The position numbers and the translations under genes were made by a program. Positions 8,021 through 17,589 of a DNA stretch of 64,000 bases are shown here, one piece after another (positions within the stretch are counted from its first letter, which is position 1; each line of letters starts with the position of its first letter). Under the pieces are notes generated by a model. That model had not been told where the DNA came from, did not search any database, and saw nothing but the letters and a program-made list of their open reading frames with translations. Origin of the DNA: Cylindrospermum stagnale PCC 7417 (GTDB lineage: Bacteria > Cyanobacteriota > Cyanobacteriia > Cyanobacteriales > Nostocaceae); contig NC_019757.1 of assembly GCF_000317535.1 (NCBI RefSeq), forward strand, positions 3,674,501 to 3,738,500, written 5' to 3'.

Positions 8021-10803
8021 ATGAACTAAAATTATTCACTTGGCTCGATATTAGAAGAAAAATTCGGCACGAAACTAACTACGGTACTAATCTACCAACA
8101 GGAATAGTAAAAATTCGCTGTTATTCAGATGCTTTAGAAATATACCTTCATACTGAAGAAAATAGAGATCGCGCTGTTATTGCTTTAAAGGAATGGTTCA
8201 AAGATTGGTATCAGGAAGAAGAATCTGTTATTCAGTTTGATATTGGTGATGCTACATTACCTGTAGAATTTATCAGTGGAGAAGAAGCTTACATAACTGA
8301 TATTGAGGTACGTCCTTTTTGGGAAGAAATTGCTTATCTAAAAAGTGACTTGGAAACAGAAACCGTAATAGAAAACCCAGTTAAGCTACCAGAACCATAT
8401 ACTAAAAAACCTAGTTTAATAGCTTTTTATTCTTTTAAAGGTGGTGTAGGGAGGACATTAAATTTAGCAGCCCATCTTTTTGCTTTGCTAGATAGAGCTA
8501 AAGAGTTAAGTGAGTCTATAACTATCTTGGTAATTGATGCTGATTTAGAAGCTCCTGGTCTTACCTATTGGAATGCTTTTGAAAAACAACAACCATTTGT
8601 TTCTTTTATTAATTTTTTAGAAGTTTACCACTATCCTACTATTGAAAGAGAAGAAGCACTTTCATTATTTGCAGGTGAAGTTAAAAAATCAGCTAAAAAT
8701 GAGTCAGCTAAAAATGAGGTAAAATTAACAACTTATTTCTTACCTGCCTGTCTTAAAGATGAACAGCTACTAGATACACCTATTCTACCTGAACATTTGG
8801 TTAGAAGTCCAGATGGAACTTGGGAATATGCCGATGCTATCTATAAATTAGGTCAAGTTGTTGATGCAGATTATGTTTTTATTGATTTGAGAGCAGGCTT
8901 AAGTGAAATATCCAGTCCAATAATTTTTGATCCAAGAATCCAGCGGTTTCTAGTTACAACAATTAATGATCAATCTATTAAAGGCACGAGTCTTGTTTTA
9001 AAACAAATTGGTAAAGTTGCACCGTTAGAAGCAAGTGTAAAAGATAAAATTTACTATGATCCATCAATAATAGTTAGTATGTTAAAAGAAGAATTTAAAA
9101 AATTACCAGCATTTGATGATGCCTTGGTAGAATTAATATCTGCTTATGTCCAATCACAAGAAGATACGCTAAATGGGCGAAGATTGGAGATAAAAGAAGC
9201 TTATTTTGCGGAAGAATTACTTTATGTAAATAACTGGGAAGATGCACGCTCAAAATTAAATGCAACTTCAGTAATGAAAATTGCTAGAGAGTGGGCTAAG
9301 GGTGAGTTAATACCTACGTCCTGTGAGGAATCAAGGTTAAGTGACACAGAAGAAGCGGATATACTTGCAGAAGTTCGCCAACTTAGGGATGTAAGTCGGC
9401 TTTATGAATATGCTGAAAATGGAGAAGGGGAAGATTTATTAGTAACAGAACCATTGAAAAACTTAGCAACTAATTACAAAGAGCAATTACCTTGTGTAGT
9501 ATCGATTGGAGCCAAAGGAGCAGGCAAAACTTTTAATTATGTTCAGTTGTCACGGTTTAAATATTGGGAATCATTTTTGCATACAATTGACACTACATCG
9601 ACACCATCAGAATTAAAAACCTATATATTTCCTCTGCTTCAATCAGGCAACCTTCACGACAAAGCTAAGAACTTAACTAATGAAGCCAGAAGCAACGTCA
9701 GAGAAGCTTTAAACGAAAATTTATCTGAATTTTCACCTGAAGGCTTCAAGACTAAAATTCAAAAAGCTTTATCGAATACGGATTGGGCAGAACCAGAATG
9801 GACAGAATTTTGGATTAAAGAGATATCAATAGCTACAGGTATTAACAGTGAAGAGGGAAGTGTCAATAATCTGAGCCTAATAAATCGTGAATTAAAAAAG
9901 AAAAATTTACGAATAATCTTTCTTTTTGATGGATTGGAAAATATTTTATCTGAGATTTCTTCTAAACCAGAACAAAGAAAAGCTTTAAGAGCTTTGATTC
10001 AGAATGTACCAGAGCAGTTATCTGAAATACGGCAATCTAATCTTGGTTTAATAATTTTTCTTCGTCGTGACTTTCTGCGTTATACAATTACTCAAGACTT
10101 GAAACAGTTTGAAAACCTTTACCGTCCTTACGATTTATCCTGGGATCAAGATTCTTTTTTGAGGCTGGTTTATTGGATTTGTAGCAAAGCAAACGTAGTA
10201 TGTGCAAACAAAGATATTGACAGTTTAAGCGAAAACAAGCTTACAGAAGAACTACAGAAATTGTGGGGCAGAAAACTCGGTACAGATAAATCTAATGAAG
10301 CCTACACTTATTCTTGGATATTTGCGGCGTTGACAGATTTTAATAACAGACTTCAAGCGAGAGATGTTGTCCGTCTTTTATACCATGCGGCTGATATAAC
10401 GGTAGATAATTCTCAGGAACTACAATTTGTAAAGTGGTCTGCAAGCAGACTTTTGCCCCCTCAAGCTATCCGTCGAGCAATTGAGCCATGTAGTAGGAAG
10501 AAAGTAGACGAAGCCAAAGAGGAATATCCAACATTTAGAAGATGGGTTGATGAAACTCTTCCTACCTTTACCCCTGAACAAAAGAAAATTCCTTTTGCTG
10601 TCGAAGAGTTGGGTATGGAGCAGGAAACGGTGAGAATGTTAGAAGAGATGGGGGTCATTTACGAAGATAAAGAAAAGGAAGATACTGCACGTTTTTATAT
10701 GCCAGAAATCTTTCGTGAAGGTCTAGGATTTACATTAGCTAGCAGAGCGCGACCTCGTGTACTGGTGTTAAAGCGTAAGGCATTAAGGAAAGGAATCTTG
10801 TAA
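8017..10803 (+). CDS. KGGVGR-type ParA-like NTPase fused to a second P-loop ATPase
   Basis: A 928-residue protein with three parts. Residues 1-~125 form an unrecognised domain. From ~134 there is a ParA/MinD-like (SIMIBI) NTPase: deviant Walker A KGGVGRT (141-147), DADLEAPGLT as switch I, and ADYVFIDLRAGLSE as Walker B/switch region. After a helical linker comes a second P-loop module: GAKGAGKT (498-505) and hydrophobic-FDGLEN Walker B (D638), as in STAND/AAA-type ATPases. The C-terminus looks like a winged helix (FAVEELGMEQETVRMLEEMG). Such fusions occur in bacterial conflict systems; here this is inference. It overlaps the preceding small gene by 4 bp and is AT-rich relative to its neighbours. 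Confidence 0.85.
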   Translation: MNELKLFTWLDIRRKIRHETNYGTNLPTGIVKIRCYSDALEIYLHTEENRDRAVIALKEWFKDWYQEEESVIQFDIGDATLPVEFISGEEAYITDIEVRPFWEEIAYLKSDLETETVIENPVKLPEPYTKKPSLIAFYSFKGGVGRTLNLAAHLFALLDRAKELSESITILVIDADLEAPGLTYWNAFEKQQPFVSFINFLEVYHYPTIEREEALSLFAGEVKKSAKNESAKNEVKLTTYFLPACLKDEQLLDTPILPEHLVRSPDGTWEYADAIYKLGQVVDADYVFIDLRAGLSEISSPIIFDPRIQRFLVTTINDQSIKGTSLVLKQIGKVAPLEASVKDKIYYDPSIIVSMLKEEFKKLPAFDDALVELISAYVQSQEDTLNGRRLEIKEAYFAEELLYVNNWEDARSKLNATSVMKIAREWAKGELIPTSCEESRLSDTEEADILAEVRQLRDVSRLYEYAENGEGEDLLVTEPLKNLATNYKEQLPCVVSIGAKGAGKTFNYVQLSRFKYWESFLHTIDTTSTPSELKTYIFPLLQSGNLHDKAKNLTNEARSNVREALNENLSEFSPEGFKTKIQKALSNTDWAEPEWTEFWIKEISIATGINSEEGSVNNLSLINRELKKKNLRIIFLFDGLENILSEISSKPEQRKALRALIQNVPEQLSEIRQSNLGLIIFLRRDFLRYTITQDLKQFENLYRPYDLSWDQDSFLRLVYWICSKANVVCANKDIDSLSENKLTEELQKLWGRKLGTDKSNEAYTYSWIFAALTDFNNRLQARDVVRLLYHAADITVDNSQELQFVKWSASRLLPPQAIRRAIEPCSRKKVDEAKEEYPTFRRWVDETLPTFTPEQKKIPFAVEELGMEQETVRMLEEMGVIYEDKEKEDTARFYMPEIFREGLGFTLASRARPRVLVLKRKALRKGIL

Positions 10804-10872
10804 TACTATTTGTCCTTATTACTGATTTTGCACCAGATCAATTCGCTTTCGTAGAAAGATTGGAAGATTAAA

Positions 10873-10904
10873 CAAGGGGGTTTGTTCTCAGACATTGCCC
10901 CTTG
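10873..10904 (-). terminator. terminator-like hairpin between convergent genes
   Basis: CAAGGGG (10873-10879) and CCCCTTG (10898-10904) form a 7-bp stem. On the minus strand the stem is followed by TTTAATC, so it would serve the TerB-like gene. It also separates that gene from the convergent cassette. Confidence 0.4.
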
Positions 10905-10925
10905 CTAGAGACGAAATTCTTCTGA

Positions 10926-11978
10926 CTAATTAAACTCTATAGTCTCCAAAAAGTTTAAAATATTTACCTTGATTTCTTCGGCTTCTTCTTCAAGAGTACC
11001 GGGAGTATCGCCATTAAAAAAGCTGCGCTGGCTGCTAACTATATACAAAAATTCCCCATTAATTAAGGCCAGCAGCCCTCGGTAGGCATCTAATCTGATG
11101 GCAGTTCCGTTATTTTCTTGCTTGGAGATTGTCGAACCTTTCGGCATATCAACTAAGGCATAGTAAGACCCCTCCCAAGTTTCTTCCAGATATTCAGTAT
11201 GCTTTACCTCAGCGCCTGGTACATGGGCAAAAATCGCCTGGGGTACATATTTTTCTATGAGAATTGATTGGAGATATTCTTCTTGTCCAGTAGACTCCAT
11301 TTCCTCTAACTGTTCTGGGGGGAGAGGATAATAATCAATTCTCAGCAAAGTGCCGAAGTCATCAGAAAAGCCGACTACGCCTTCTTGACTTTGAACCCTA
11401 CCTCCTTGTTCAGCATCAACCGGGATCGGTACTGTAAAATTCCCCAAGGGTGACTCATATACCTGTTGACTAAAGTCTTCGATGATTAAGGTTTCATCTT
11501 CGTCATCTGCATATTCTTCATTTTCTGCTTCTTGAAAGGCGGCAATTACCTCTTGGATAATTTCCTCTGCTTCTCCATCTTCAAGTTCCAATGCTGTTTG
11601 TAGTTTTTTGAGGTAAGGCTGTTTTTGTTTGGGGATAATCAGTTTTTCTTCGTCTAAAACCATGATTACCCCAGCGGCAAAACCATCGAGTACGATTTCA
11701 TCGGAGAGGCTGGCACTGGCGGTATTAAACAGGGCCCCAAGTCCCTCATCTTCGGCAATGCCTAAGAGTCTATCGACTATTTCGGCAATTTCATCTTCTG
11801 AATATTCCTCAAAAACCTCGAATTCCCACAGGTTAATCACTAAGCGTTCTGCTTCTACTTCATCAACGGTAGACTCGGCAAGTGCAGTGATGACTGCGAT
11901 CGCAGCTACGGCTTCTTCTGGACTCAGTGATTCTTCTGAGGCTTCTTGTGAGTTAAAGATTTTTTCGTACTTTGTCAT
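10926..11978 (-). CDS. TerB-like domain protein
   Basis: A 350-residue, very acidic protein. Residues ~17-140 show the all-helical TerB pattern (LSPEEAVAAIAVITALAE, ERLVINLWEF, DEIVLDGFAAGVIMVLDE), including the acidic residues that in TerB bind metal. TerB-type domains are linked to tellurite/stress responses and to membrane-associated metal-sensing complexes. The C-terminal half (SPLGNFTVPIPVD onward) is a β-rich domain I do not recognise; it has no signal peptide or membrane segment. The gene is single, with ~620 bp of gene-free DNA before a decayed Psb34-like gene. Confidence 0.6.
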   Translation of the reverse strand: MTKYEKIFNSQEASEESLSPEEAVAAIAVITALAESTVDEVEAERLVINLWEFEVFEEYSEDEIAEIVDRLLGIAEDEGLGALFNTASASLSDEIVLDGFAAGVIMVLDEEKLIIPKQKQPYLKKLQTALELEDGEAEEIIQEVIAAFQEAENEEYADDEDETLIIEDFSQQVYESPLGNFTVPIPVDAEQGGRVQSQEGVVGFSDDFGTLLRIDYYPLPPEQLEEMESTGQEEYLQSILIEKYVPQAIFAHVPGAEVKHTEYLEETWEGSYYALVDMPKGSTISKQENNGTAIRLDAYRGLLALINGEFLYIVSSQRSFFNGDTPGTLEEEAEEIKVNILNFLETIEFN

Positions 11979-12522
11979 AATTGCTACCTCAGTCTATGGT
12001 TTTTTAGTAATAACGGATTGAAGACAAGGGAAAATCGTTAGTTTAGCAATGCAGCGAACCTTCTCAGGAGGAGGTTTACTCAGGTGTGACAAACCCATTC
12101 ATCCTTGCTGTCGTCTGTTGTCAAAATTCCTAATTTCCCCGATGCTCATTTGAGACAGATAGGAAGCGATCGGCGACACTTTGATAGAATTTTAAATCAG
12201 TCTAGTAATCTTGGTGTCCTTAATTTTTTCTGGATGCTTTATACTTCGTTTCTCTGTTATCTAGGTTGTTGTAGTAATCTAGGTTACCGCTAATCGGGTC
12301 TTTTCAGTGGCAGGAATTTACCTTTTGCCTAGCAGACAGTGATAATTACCTCCAGCCAAACAAGCTGGAGATTGCTGGTAATAGCTTTTTATACTAAGTT
12401 GCTAGAGCTAATAATCGAAGACAAATATTTGCAATGCCTCGGATTCAAATTATCCCCACTTGAATGATGCACTATTCTCAAAGGTGCGGTTGAGTTTACT
12501 CAACTTAAAACCCAGCAGCAAC
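11979..12522. other. gene-free stretch with one hairpin
   Basis: No convincing gene is seen here. CTCCAGC and GCTGGAG (12350-12370) form a 7-bp stem without a T-run. The promoter of the TerB-like gene should lie in the first ~150 bases. Short frames in this stretch look random. Confidence 0.5.
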
Positions 12523-12548
12523 AAAAAACCTCAGCTTGATAGCCGAGG
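12523..12548 (-). terminator. rho-independent terminator of the decayed Psb34-like gene
   Basis: On the minus strand, CCTCGGCT-ATCA-AGCTGAGG forms an 8-bp stem with one mismatch, directly followed by TTTTTT. It lies 55 bp after the stop codon of the 12603-12776 pseudogene, so the old transcription unit kept its terminator. Confidence 0.75.
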
Positions 12549-12602
12549 TAGTTGGGAGAAGATTAAATCTCAATGAGATATAGCGAGATGGAAATCTATT
12601 TC

Positions 12603-12776
12603 TTATAAGCTGACGCCTACAGCAACTACGATGATCGCGGCGATGAATCAAGCCGCAACTGCACCACCAAAAGCATAGCGATTTTGCTACTCTTTGTTGG
12701 GGTAAGTGGCATATTACATCTTGGACTCATTGGCGTAGTTATTGAGAATAAGGCTTTTGCTAATAGTGGTATAGAT
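12603..12776 (-). pseudogene. decayed Psb34/Ssl1498-like light-harvesting-like protein
   Basis: Reading 58 minus-strand codons gives a recognisable small one-helix protein: LILNNYANESKM, YATYPNKE, QNRYAFGGAVAA, FIAAIIVVAVGVSL. The blocks NNYA-E, YP and Q-x-RY followed by a single hydrophobic segment match what I remember of Ssl1498/Psb34-type proteins, which bind photosystem II assembly intermediates. The expected start is ATC instead of ATG. Three in-frame stops of three different types interrupt it: TAA (codon 21), TAG (30) and TGA (43), each one substitution from a plausible sense codon. There are no frameshifts. A terminator follows at 12523. Confidence 0.6.
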
Positions 12777-12975
12777 GGTTGGTTTTTTGTTTTTTAGTTT
12801 ATGTAAATAAATTTAACGAAATTGTTACACTTTGTCAAGCAAACTTGACAAAAAAAGCTAATACTACATATAGGTAAGGCTTATCAGGAATGGGGGTTAG
12901 GCATTTGCACCACAGCAAGAGCGTTTCCCAAGTCCCCCGGATCAAACTGGTATGGTTGCAACTTGTTAAACGCCG

Positions 12976-13710
12976 CTAACTCTTAACAAACGTCCACTCC
13001 AGCACTTTGATGGGAGCGTCCTGAAGTGCTTGAGTAAGTTCAGCATTGTCGTTAAATTTAACCTGTTCCAGGTTGCAGGCTTCGACATTGACTGTGAATT
13101 GATCATCCTGAAAGGGCCAAGGTTCAACAGAGACCAAGCGATCGCGACGCTGGATAATGTCATATCGCTGACCGTCGGGACCCTTGCTAATTTCTAGAAA
13201 CCGCTCATCAGCAGGTAGTTCTTGCTGACAGAGGATCAGCGAAAGGCGATCGCACCATTGCATAAACGCATAAGCTGCATCTACCTCCTCCTTCTCAATA
13301 CCCAATTCCTCACGCCAACGTTGCTGGTTTTCTAGCTGCTCATCAAGAACTTTGTCTATTTCGGAAGACCTACCGCGTGTTGGCTCATTTAAACGGCTGA
13401 TGTGCATAGAAATTAATAAAGCCACCCACCGTCCCCGATAGCGAGCATTTCTCGCCAAATCTGCCACTTTTTGGATATCACCATCTTTGTCTTGGTTTAG
13501 GGTAAAATCACGTGGGGCACCAGCATCTGTCAGAAGGTACTCCTCCCACTCTTTTTCCAAGTCATCATGATGGGAAATTGCCGCTAGGGTTTCATATAAA
13601 CGTGCTGGCGCATCTGCACGCCGCCACTGTCCTGCTAGTTGAGCTGCAAGCAAAGCGTGGGCGCGATGATAAATGATTTCCCAACCATTTTGTGTGGCAT
13701 TAACAATCAC
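12976..13710 (-). CDS. DUF3891-family protein
   Basis: A 244-residue soluble protein beginning MIVNATQNGWEIIYHRAHALL, which matches DUF3891 proteins as I remember them. The motif HRAHALLAAQLAGQW and a later SHHDD (residues ~46-50) give an HD-domain-like helical pattern that could bind metal, but no enzymatic role is established. A WCDRLSLILCQQ helix and a C-terminal β-rich part complete the family's usual length. It has a single-gene layout; 367 bp separate it from the manganese catalase gene further right on the same strand. Confidence 0.75.
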   Translation of the reverse strand: MIVNATQNGWEIIYHRAHALLAAQLAGQWRRADAPARLYETLAAISHHDDLEKEWEEYLLTDAGAPRDFTLNQDKDGDIQKVADLARNARYRGRWVALLISMHISRLNEPTRGRSSEIDKVLDEQLENQQRWREELGIEKEEVDAAYAFMQWCDRLSLILCQQELPADERFLEISKGPDGQRYDIIQRRDRLVSVEPWPFQDDQFTVNVEACNLEQVKFNDNAELTQALQDAPIKVLEWTFVKS

Positions 13711-14077
13711 AAATCAATCTCCCAATTCTCAGTTTTGAATTCAGAAATCACCCGATCTATGAGAATAGCCCCAAAATTTTTGGCTAAACAACCAGATAAA
13801 AACTAAATACATAGCAGTCCTAAATCATTTAGGAAAATCTCTATTTCCTTTCTGATCTCTGCATTCTCTGTGCTTGCAGCGTCAGACTACAAATCTGTTT
13901 ACGTGCTGTCGCGCTCTCTTTGCCAACATAAATCAGAGAGAACTGCTATATCTGAAGTCTATCTAGCTGTCGTTCAGCAAGAGCAAATCTTATGGTATTA
14001 ATTAAATTCGGGGTGAACATACAGCCCACCCTACTCAATGCCGCCAGCGTTGCATCCACCTGTAAACCGCTATTAAT
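13711..14077. other. gene-free stretch carrying a dispersed repeat copy
   Basis: No gene is seen in these 367 bases. They contain one copy of a dispersed element at 13903-13950, listed separately. The promoter of the DUF3891 gene should be near 13711-13800. Confidence 0.5.
13903..13950 (+). repeat. dispersed repeat, copy 1 (GCTGTCGCGCT type)
   Basis: The core GTGCTGTCGCGCTCTCTTTG, followed by an AACATAAATCAGA-type tail, recurs with about 80-90% identity at 53566-53614 (direct) and 44222-44250 (inverted, core only). All three copies are intergenic. It may be a small non-autonomous element. Confidence 0.6.
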
Positions 14078-14770
14078 TTAAGAGCGATTTTCTAAGGGGT
14101 TAGCAATATATTTAAATGTTGGCTCAGAATTCCAAGGGCCACGCTCATCTTTACCATTTCCGTTGGTAGATAGGTTGTAGTAAAGTGCAACAGTTTCGTC
14201 AGGTTGAACATTGCCAAAGAAGGGATCAGTCAACTTACCCAACGAATCTAGAGCCTTCATAAACATCTGAGTATGAGAAATCTCTCGCGTTAATAAATGA
14301 ACCAAAGTCTCTTTAGTTCCCTCATCTGAGGCTAGCTTAATCAACGCTTCATAAGTTTGACGAGCGCCAGCTTCTGCCGCTAGATTAGCACGTAAATCAC
14401 GCACTACATCTCCACCTTCATTCAGGTAATTTGCAGTCCAAGCATTACCTTGACTATCAAGAAAATGGGGGCCAATACCGCGAACAGCAAAGAGAGTACT
14501 TTTGTAAGCCTCTGTTTGGTCGGTATTTTTGGTATGAGCTTCGATGAGCTTACCCACCATCTCTAAATGCCCAAATTCCTCGATAGCAATATCTTGAAGC
14601 ATATCGCGAATTCCTGCATTCTCGACATGAAACGATTGCACCCAGTATTGCAGAGCCGCTGATAGCTCTCCAGTCGCTCCACCAAACTGCTCTAGAAGTA
14701 ACTGAGCAAAACGGGGGTTTGCTTCACTAACTTTGACTGAATGAATCGGTTCTTTTTTGTGAAAAAACAT
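14078..14770 (-). CDS. manganese-containing catalase
   Basis: A non-heme dimanganese catalase that disproportionates hydrogen peroxide in the cytosol. The four-helix bundle contributes the metal-binding Glu/His residues seen in GGATGELSAALQYWVQS, IAIEEFGHLEMV and LREISHTQMF-type blocks (here TREISHTQMFMKAL), and AAEAGARQTYEAL. From the ATG at 14770 the product (230 residues, MFFHKKEPIHS) has the usual length for cyanobacterial enzymes. The frame extends upstream to 14848, but that extension (KNCTKSCRHSQ) looks non-coding. Protection of thylakoid and heterocyst functions from peroxide is the expected role. Confidence 0.92.
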   Translation of the reverse strand: MFFHKKEPIHSVKVSEANPRFAQLLLEQFGGATGELSAALQYWVQSFHVENAGIRDMLQDIAIEEFGHLEMVGKLIEAHTKNTDQTEAYKSTLFAVRGIGPHFLDSQGNAWTANYLNEGGDVVRDLRANLAAEAGARQTYEALIKLASDEGTKETLVHLLTREISHTQMFMKALDSLGKLTDPFFGNVQPDETVALYYNLSTNGNGKDERGPWNSEPTFKYIANPLENRS

Positions 14771-14981
14771 ACCCTTAGTTTTCCTCACTAGATGATTTGA
14801 CACGAGATTTTTTTGCGAATGTCTGCAAGACTTAGTACAATTTTTCATAAACTCTGAGATTTATTTGTAGTTGCGTTTGGGATAAGACAGCGCAACTACA
14901 AGTTATAAATCTCGTTTTATAGCGATAGGAGTCTATGAAATCTTGCACTTAGCAAATAAATCCATCTTCTAATAGCTAGAG

Positions 14982-15260
14982 TTAGGCGTTGCTGCTTCTT
15001 CTGAACAATCCCCAGAGGTAGATGGCAATCATTGCGCCAATGATAGCAACGAGAAGACCAGGAATATTTAAACCAGCACCAGCCGCCGTAATTTGTAAGG
15101 TTCCCGTTCGGATGAGCGTGAACACAGTACCACCAACAAAGGCGCCGATAATGCCCAAAATCATGGTTGAGAGAATGCCGCCGCCTTGATAACCCGGATA
15201 AATAGCTTTAGCGATCGCACCAGCCAACAGTCCTAAAACTACCCATGCAATAATGTCCAT
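14982..15260 (-). CDS. GlsB/YeaQ/YmgE-family stress membrane protein
   Basis: A 92-residue integral membrane protein with three hydrophobic segments (IIAWVVLGLLAGAIAKAIYP; ILSTMILGIIGAFVGGTVF; IPGLLVAIIGAMIAIYLWGLF). The Gly-rich LGLLAGAIAK and GGGILSTMILGIIGAFVGG motifs are diagnostic of the transglycosylase-associated/GlsB family. Members are induced by envelope, salt or acid stress; the biochemical role is unknown. It sits ~130 bp upstream of the catalase gene on the same strand and may share its stress control. Confidence 0.9.
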   Translation of the reverse strand: MDIIAWVVLGLLAGAIAKAIYPGYQGGGILSTMILGIIGAFVGGTVFTLIRTGTLQITAAGAGLNIPGLLVAIIGAMIAIYLWGLFRRSSNA

Positions 15261-16206
15261 AGTTGCCTCAAAAATCTAACGTGTATCTAAGTTATCAATT
15301 TTTATTTACACTTATCTCCATCAAATGAGATAAATTGAAAAAACCTAAAGATAGAGAAAATATCCTAATCTCTATGACAAGATAATAAATTTGATTTCTT
15401 CTTTTTTTATTTGTTCACGGTTTTTCCAAGCAAACCAAATAGATATGATATTGTTTTGTCTATATCTAACGGCGTATTTTAATGTTATATCTTTCGGTAG
15501 ATGAATAAAAAAAGGTTAAGTTAAATATCTGATTATTGCAAAGCTTAGACGCACAATAACTCAGGGATTATTCGGCTTTTTTAGATAAATTACTAAAAAT
15601 GGATAAATAATATCAAGGAATTTTTATAGCTACAGAAAATGTGCCTCTAGACTTTCAGTCCTGAGTTGGTCAAGATAGATAGTAAAAGTATCTGGTTTAA
15701 CGATAAGTAGGTGGGCGTTAAAAAATATAAGATAGACCTAACCCCCCAGCCCCCTTCCCTCCTCTCCCTAGCCCTCTCCTAAGAGGAGAGGGGAAAGGAA
15801 AAACTTTTGTTGCTCTTAAGGGGGAGAGGAATGTTCGCGAGGTTTTATATTTAATTGTGCCAAGCTACTTAACTGCCGAAGTGATAGCACATCGGCAATA
15901 TCTGATTGATAGTTTTTCCGCTTGGAAATTGGGGATCTTCAGTACCTGTTATGCTGAACTTTTAATTAAAGTCCAGAACTGGGCTTTAAAATCAAGGCTT
16001 ACAGGCATTTGTAGCCTAAATTTCAGAACCAAGCCTAAAACGTTAAGAATAACGACTGTTAATATTGTCCAGTAAGGGTTTCAGCCTTATTTGCAGACGT
16101 ATTTAGCATAACAAGTAATGAAGAGCCGAAATTGGTAAAGTTAAAAGTTCAGAAATAATTTTCTACTTCCCCAATTACCAATTACCAAATTACCCATTAC
16201 CAATAC
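15261..16206. other. 946-bp gene-free stretch with two repeat types
   Basis: No convincing gene. At ~15736-15835 a C-rich then G-rich segment (ACCCCCCAGCCCCCTTCC, later GAGGAGAGGGG) forms hairpins and resembles a repeat often seen between cyanobacterial genes. At ~16170-16206 there is a CCAATTA/CCAAATTACC tandem repeat ending at the hemN stop codon. The short plus-strand frame at 15857-16075 lacks coding character. Confidence 0.6.
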
Positions 16207-17589
16207 TCAAATTGCACGGGAGAATTTTGTCTCTCTCATTCTAGTATGAGTGTCGAAGATGACGGCAATATTTCTCACCAACAATCTGCCAATATCTGTA
16301 ATCTGGATGTCGTTGGTTGATAAACTCACAAGTCCATCAGCTACTAGCGGAATTAATTCTTCTAACTCCTGGGAGAAATACTCATCAAAACTGATGTGGT
16401 ATTTGTTTTCTATGTCTGATTTACATAAATGAAAGTGAGACATAATGGACATAATGGCATCTCGTCTGATGATGTCATCCTGAGTCAAGTTGACGCCTTT
16501 GCTAGTTGGGATTATACCTGCCACCACTGCTTGATAATAATCTTTTAATTGCTTGTGGTTTTGGGCATACGCATCTTCTAGCATACTGATGGATGTGGCA
16601 CCGAAGCCAAAAAGTTCTGTTTCTGCATGGGTGGTGTAGCCTTGAAAGTTGCGCTTCAGAGTGCCATTACGTTGTGCGATCGCTAATTCATCATTAATTT
16701 TGGCAAAATGATCCATCCCAATAAATAGATATTGGTTATCGGTTAACTCTTCAATGGTCATTTTCAGAATTTCTAATTTTTCCTGTGCTGGGGGTAGCGC
16801 CTCTAGAGGAATATTTTTTTGCACAGGTTTTAGCCACGGTACATAGGCAAAGTTAAACACCACAATCCGGTCAGGATCTAAGGCGATAGTCTTTTGCACA
16901 GTTTCCCGAAAAGTCTGGAGAGTTTGATGGGGTAGACCATAAATTAAGTCTACATTCACACTTTCAAATTTGGCTTCTTTGATCCAACTCATGGCATCAA
17001 AGAGCATTTCTTCTGGCTGGATGCGATTCACCGCCACTTGCACTTCGGGGTTAAAATCTTGGATGCCAAAACTAATGCGGTTAAACCCTAGTTTTCTGAG
17101 AAATAAAATGTAGTTTCTATCGACATAACGGGGATTAATTTCAATAGAAACTTCTGCTTGTGGATCAATATTGAAGTGACGAGTGATGTTGTTCCACAAA
17201 AATTCTACCTGGTCAGGTTCCAAATAATTAGGTGTACCGCCACCCCAGTGAACTTGAAGCACTTTCCTGTTTGGATCAATTAAGGCTGTGGTGTTCTTAA
17301 TTTCTTGAACCAAATGCTCTAAGTAAGGTTTGGCAATATTCTTGTTATTGGAAATTACGGTATTACAGCCGCAGAAGTAGCAAGCACTCTGACAAAAAGG
17401 AATGTGGAAATACAAAGATAAGGGAGATTTCCGTTGATTAGAGGCGGCGATTGCGGCTTGAAAGTCAGTTGCGGTGAATGTTTCGCTTAATTCTGTAGCG
17501 GGTGGATAGCTGGTGTATCTGGGAGCACGGGTATCATACTTTTGAATCAGATCCAGATCGAACTTAACACCAGGTAATAGAAAAACCAT
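16207..17589 (-). CDS. hemN: oxygen-independent coproporphyrinogen III dehydrogenase
   Basis: A radical-SAM enzyme that decarboxylates coproporphyrinogen III to protoporphyrinogen IX without oxygen. The 4Fe-4S motif CxxxCxxC is at Cys66, Cys70 and Cys73 (CQSACYFC), followed by GC. The SAM-binding GGGTPN (HWGGGTPNY), EINPRYV and GIQDFN blocks and the HemN-specific FNFAYVPWLKP block are present. A frame-opening TTG is three bases upstream, but GGAGG sits 6 bases before the ATG at 17589, which decides the start. It lies downstream of the heme oxygenase gene on the same strand, so the two may be cotranscribed, with acsF divergent. The same gene set is used at low oxygen in Synechocystis. Confidence 0.96.
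   Translation of the reverse strand: MVFLLPGVKFDLDLIQKYDTRAPRYTSYPPATELSETFTATDFQAAIAASNQRKSPLSLYFHIPFCQSACYFCGCNTVISNNKNIAKPYLEHLVQEIKNTTALIDPNRKVLQVHWGGGTPNYLEPDQVEFLWNNITRHFNIDPQAEVSIEINPRYVDRNYILFLRKLGFNRISFGIQDFNPEVQVAVNRIQPEEMLFDAMSWIKEAKFESVNVDLIYGLPHQTLQTFRETVQKTIALDPDRIVVFNFAYVPWLKPVQKNIPLEALPPAQEKLEILKMTIEELTDNQYLFIGMDHFAKINDELAIAQRNGTLKRNFQGYTTHAETELFGFGATSISMLEDAYAQNHKQLKDYYQAVVAGIIPTSKGVNLTQDDIIRRDAIMSIMSHFHLCKSDIENKYHISFDEYFSQELEELIPLVADGLVSLSTNDIQITDIGRLLVRNIAVIFDTHTRMRETKFSRAI

Noticed and set aside
15857-16075. 72-residue plus-strand frame in the 15.3-16.2 kb gap
   Set aside because: No ribosome binding site, no recognisable motif, flanked by repeats.
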